Below are positions 5,768 to 7,176 of a stretch of DNA of 7,176 nt, piece by piece. The DNA comes from an uncultured Clostridium sp. (GTDB lineage Bacteria; Bacillota; Clostridia; TANB77; CAG-508). The position numbers and the translations under genes were made by a program. Each line of letters opens with the position of its first letter. The first letter of the stretch is position 1. The notes beneath the pieces are model-generated. The model had not been told where the DNA came from and did not search any database. It worked only from the letters and a program-made list of their open reading frames with translations. Location of the stretch: the NCBI GenBank assembly GCA_900556345.1, contig USOM01000043.1, positions 1 through 7,176 on the forward strand, written 5' to 3'.

Positions 5768-6478
5768 ATGAAAACAATAGTAGAATTAAAAAATTTAAGC
5801 AAAATTTATAATACAGGAGAAAAAGAATTTAAGGCATTAGACAATATTGACTTATCAATAGAAAAAGGAGAATTTGTTGTAATACTTGGGCCATCAGGAG
5901 CAGGAAAATCAACTTTATTAAACCTAATAGGTGGAATGGATACGCCTACGAATGGAAGTATAAAAATAGATGGAGAAGAGATTTCAAAATACAATGAAAA
6001 TAAATTAAGTGAATACAGAGCTGAAAATATAGGATTTATTTTCCAATTTTACAATATATTGCCAACACTTACTGTATTAGAAAATGTTGAATTAATAAAA
6101 GATGTAGTAAAAAATGGAAATGACAGTAAAGAAGCAATAAAGGCAGTTGGATTAGAGGAACATATGAACAAATTTCCAAACCAATTATCAGGAGGAGAAC
6201 AACAAAGAGTTTCAATTGCAAGAGCAATCGCAAAAAATCCAAAATTATTATTATGTGATGAACCAACAGGAGCATTAGATTCTAAAACAGGTGTTGAGGT
6301 TTTGAAATTATTAAAAAAACAATGTGATGGAAATAATGGGGAAAATACAGTAATTATAGTAACACATAATAGTTTATTTGCCGAGATTGCAGACACAGTA
6401 GTTAGAGTAAAAAACGGAAAAATTGAAAGTGTAACTAAAAATGAAAATCCTAAAAAGATTGATGAGGTGAACTGGTAA
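5768..6478 (+). CDS. ABC transporter ATP-binding protein, MacB/LolD/BceA type
   Basis: This 236-residue stand-alone ATPase has the normal length for the subfamily. Visible motifs are Walker A GPSGAGKS (41-48), Q-loop Q93, signature LSGGE (140-144) followed by QQR, Walker B LLLCDE with catalytic E165, D-loop ALD (169-171) and H-loop H200. The sequence around the signature and PTGALDS is typical of ATPases that pair with FtsX-type permeases. It should bind the cytoplasmic face of the permease encoded directly downstream and power it by ATP hydrolysis. The operon promoter is consensus and flanked by two putative repressor sites, so expression is probably kept low until induced. All catalytic residues are present. 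The substrate is unknown, and antimicrobial, lipid or peptide removal are the usual roles in this group. Confidence 0.96.
   Translation: MKTIVELKNLSKIYNTGEKEFKALDNIDLSIEKGEFVVILGPSGAGKSTLLNLIGGMDTPTNGSIKIDGEEISKYNENKLSEYRAENIGFIFQFYNILPTLTVLENVELIKDVVKNGNDSKEAIKAVGLEEHMNKFPNQLSGGEQQRVSIARAIAKNPKLLLCDEPTGALDSKTGVEVLKLLKKQCDGNNGENTVIIVTHNSLFAEIADTVVRVKNGKIESVTKNENPKKIDEVNW
6464..6470 (+). promoter_or_regulatory. Ribosome-binding site of the permease gene, inside the ATPase gene
   Basis: GAGGTGA lies in the last codons of the ATPase gene, 9 nt before the ATG at 6480. It selects that ATG over the next in-frame ATG at 6495 and implies coupled translation of the two subunits. Confidence 0.7.
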
Positions 6479-6479
6479 T

Positions 6480-7176
6480 ATGCTAAGAAGAAAAATGATT
6501 AGAGATATAAAGCAAAACTTATCACAATTTATTACAATATTATTAATGGTTTTCATTGGAATTATGGCTTATAGCGGAATTGAAAGTTACATGGAAGGAA
6601 TGAAAGAAACTGCAAACAATTTTTATGGTGATTACAATTTACAAGACTTAAATGTGATGGGGGAACTCTCAGAAGAAAATATTAATACAGTAAAAGAAAT
6701 TAGCAATGTGAAAAATGCAGAAGGAAAATTAAAGGTAAATGGAGTTCTAGAAAATGATGATGATACCACAATTTCTATGAATTTTATAGAGGAAAATGAA
6801 ATATCAAAATTTTATATTGTAGATGGAGAAAATTTTAATAAAGACACAAAAGGAATATGGCTAGACAACTTTTTTGCAGAAGAAAACAATTTAAAAATTG
6901 GTGACACATTAAAAGTAAAATATGATGGATATGTTTTCGAGGAGAAAATAGTAGGACTTATAAATGTACCAGATCATGTTTATGATGTAAAAGATGAATC
7001 ACAACTATATCCAGACCATAAAACATTTGGATTTGCATATGCAGCTATTAATGAATTAGAAGGATTTATAAAAAATCAAGTAATGAAAGAAGCTAATCTA
7101 ACAGATGAAAGCATATTTAATCAAGTGTTTAGCGATTTTAATTACAAAGATTATATTAAATATAACTACATAATGG
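6480..7176 (+). CDS. FtsX-type ABC permease, 3'-truncated by the window edge
   Basis: The frame is open from ATG 6480 to the right edge (232 codons plus one base). It begins 1 nt after the ATPase stop codon, so the two genes are almost certainly co-transcribed and co-translated. The N-terminus is basic (LRRKMIRDIKQN), followed by one hydrophobic helix at about residues 16-34. A long soluble stretch then continues to the end of the window, with alternating strands and helices such as FFAEENNLKIGDTLKVKYDG near residue 130-150. This matches the start of FtsX/MacB-type permeases, where TM1 is followed by a large outer domain and further helices come later. The FtsX core helices are not in the window, so the call rests on the N-terminal pattern and the partner ATPase. 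Homologues paired this way range from about 400 to over 1000 residues; the total length here is unknown. Confidence 0.88.
   Translation, partial: MLRRKMIRDIKQNLSQFITILLMVFIGIMAYSGIESYMEGMKETANNFYGDYNLQDLNVMGELSEENINTVKEISNVKNAEGKLKVNGVLENDDDTTISMNFIEENEISKFYIVDGENFNKDTKGIWLDNFFAEENNLKIGDTLKVKYDGYVFEEKIVGLINVPDHVYDVKDESQLYPDHKTFGFAYAAINELEGFIKNQVMKEANLTDESIFNQVFSDFNYKDYIKYNYIM

Noticed and set aside
6049..6396. Minus-strand reading frame of 115 codons
   Set aside because: It is antisense to the ATPase gene across its conserved catalytic motifs and has no supporting signals.
6495..6497. Alternative start for the permease at the second ATG
   Set aside because: GAGGTGA is 9 nt from the ATG at 6480 but 24 nt from this one, and the basic LRRK start is typical of FtsX-type permeases.

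Overview
The window is about three-quarters A+T, uses A/T-ending codons throughout, carries consensus SigA-type promoters and AGGAGG-type ribosome-binding sites, and contains a class I cyclic-di-GMP riboswitch and several MacB/FtsX-type ABC proteins of Gram-positive style. Together these suggest a low-GC Firmicute, most likely a Clostridia member. The species cannot be named from the sequence.

Layout, left to right. (1) The 3' part of a PAP2-family lipid phosphatase (1-395), with all three catalytic motifs. (2) A 153-bp gap with an extended -10 promoter (408-434) and a GEMM-I c-di-GMP riboswitch (about 445-530). The riboswitch leads into an uncharacterised single-pass membrane protein (549-1628) whose outside part appears to be two related beta-rich modules. 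(3) An intrinsic terminator whose loop holds the -35 box of the next promoter (1647-1693). (4) A 1079-residue fused ABC ATPase/FtsX permease (1729-4968) with an outer-face domain of about 650 residues that contains internal repeats. (5) A 17-bp-stem bidirectional terminator (4980-5021) that ends this gene and the convergent tetR-family gene (5009-5617, minus). (6) A divergent control region (5618-5767) with two back-to-back consensus promoters and two copies of a 20-bp palindrome, ATRTGAAA-N4-TTTCATAT. (7) A stand-alone MacB/LolD-type ATPase (5768-6478), tightly coupled to an FtsX-type permease that runs off the right edge (6480-7176).

How the parts may work together. The right half is a self-contained module: the TetR-type protein probably binds the two palindromes and represses the ATPase-permease operon, and perhaps itself, until an unknown ligand releases it. 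The left half holds a c-di-GMP-sensing mRNA leader on a surface protein, followed by an independently promoted large ABC exporter or mechanotransmission protein. Their functional link is inferred only from proximity. The most informative points are the riboswitch and its unknown target, the two-operator architecture, and the repeated ectodomain of the fused ABC protein. No mobile element, CRISPR array, tRNA or rRNA is visible.
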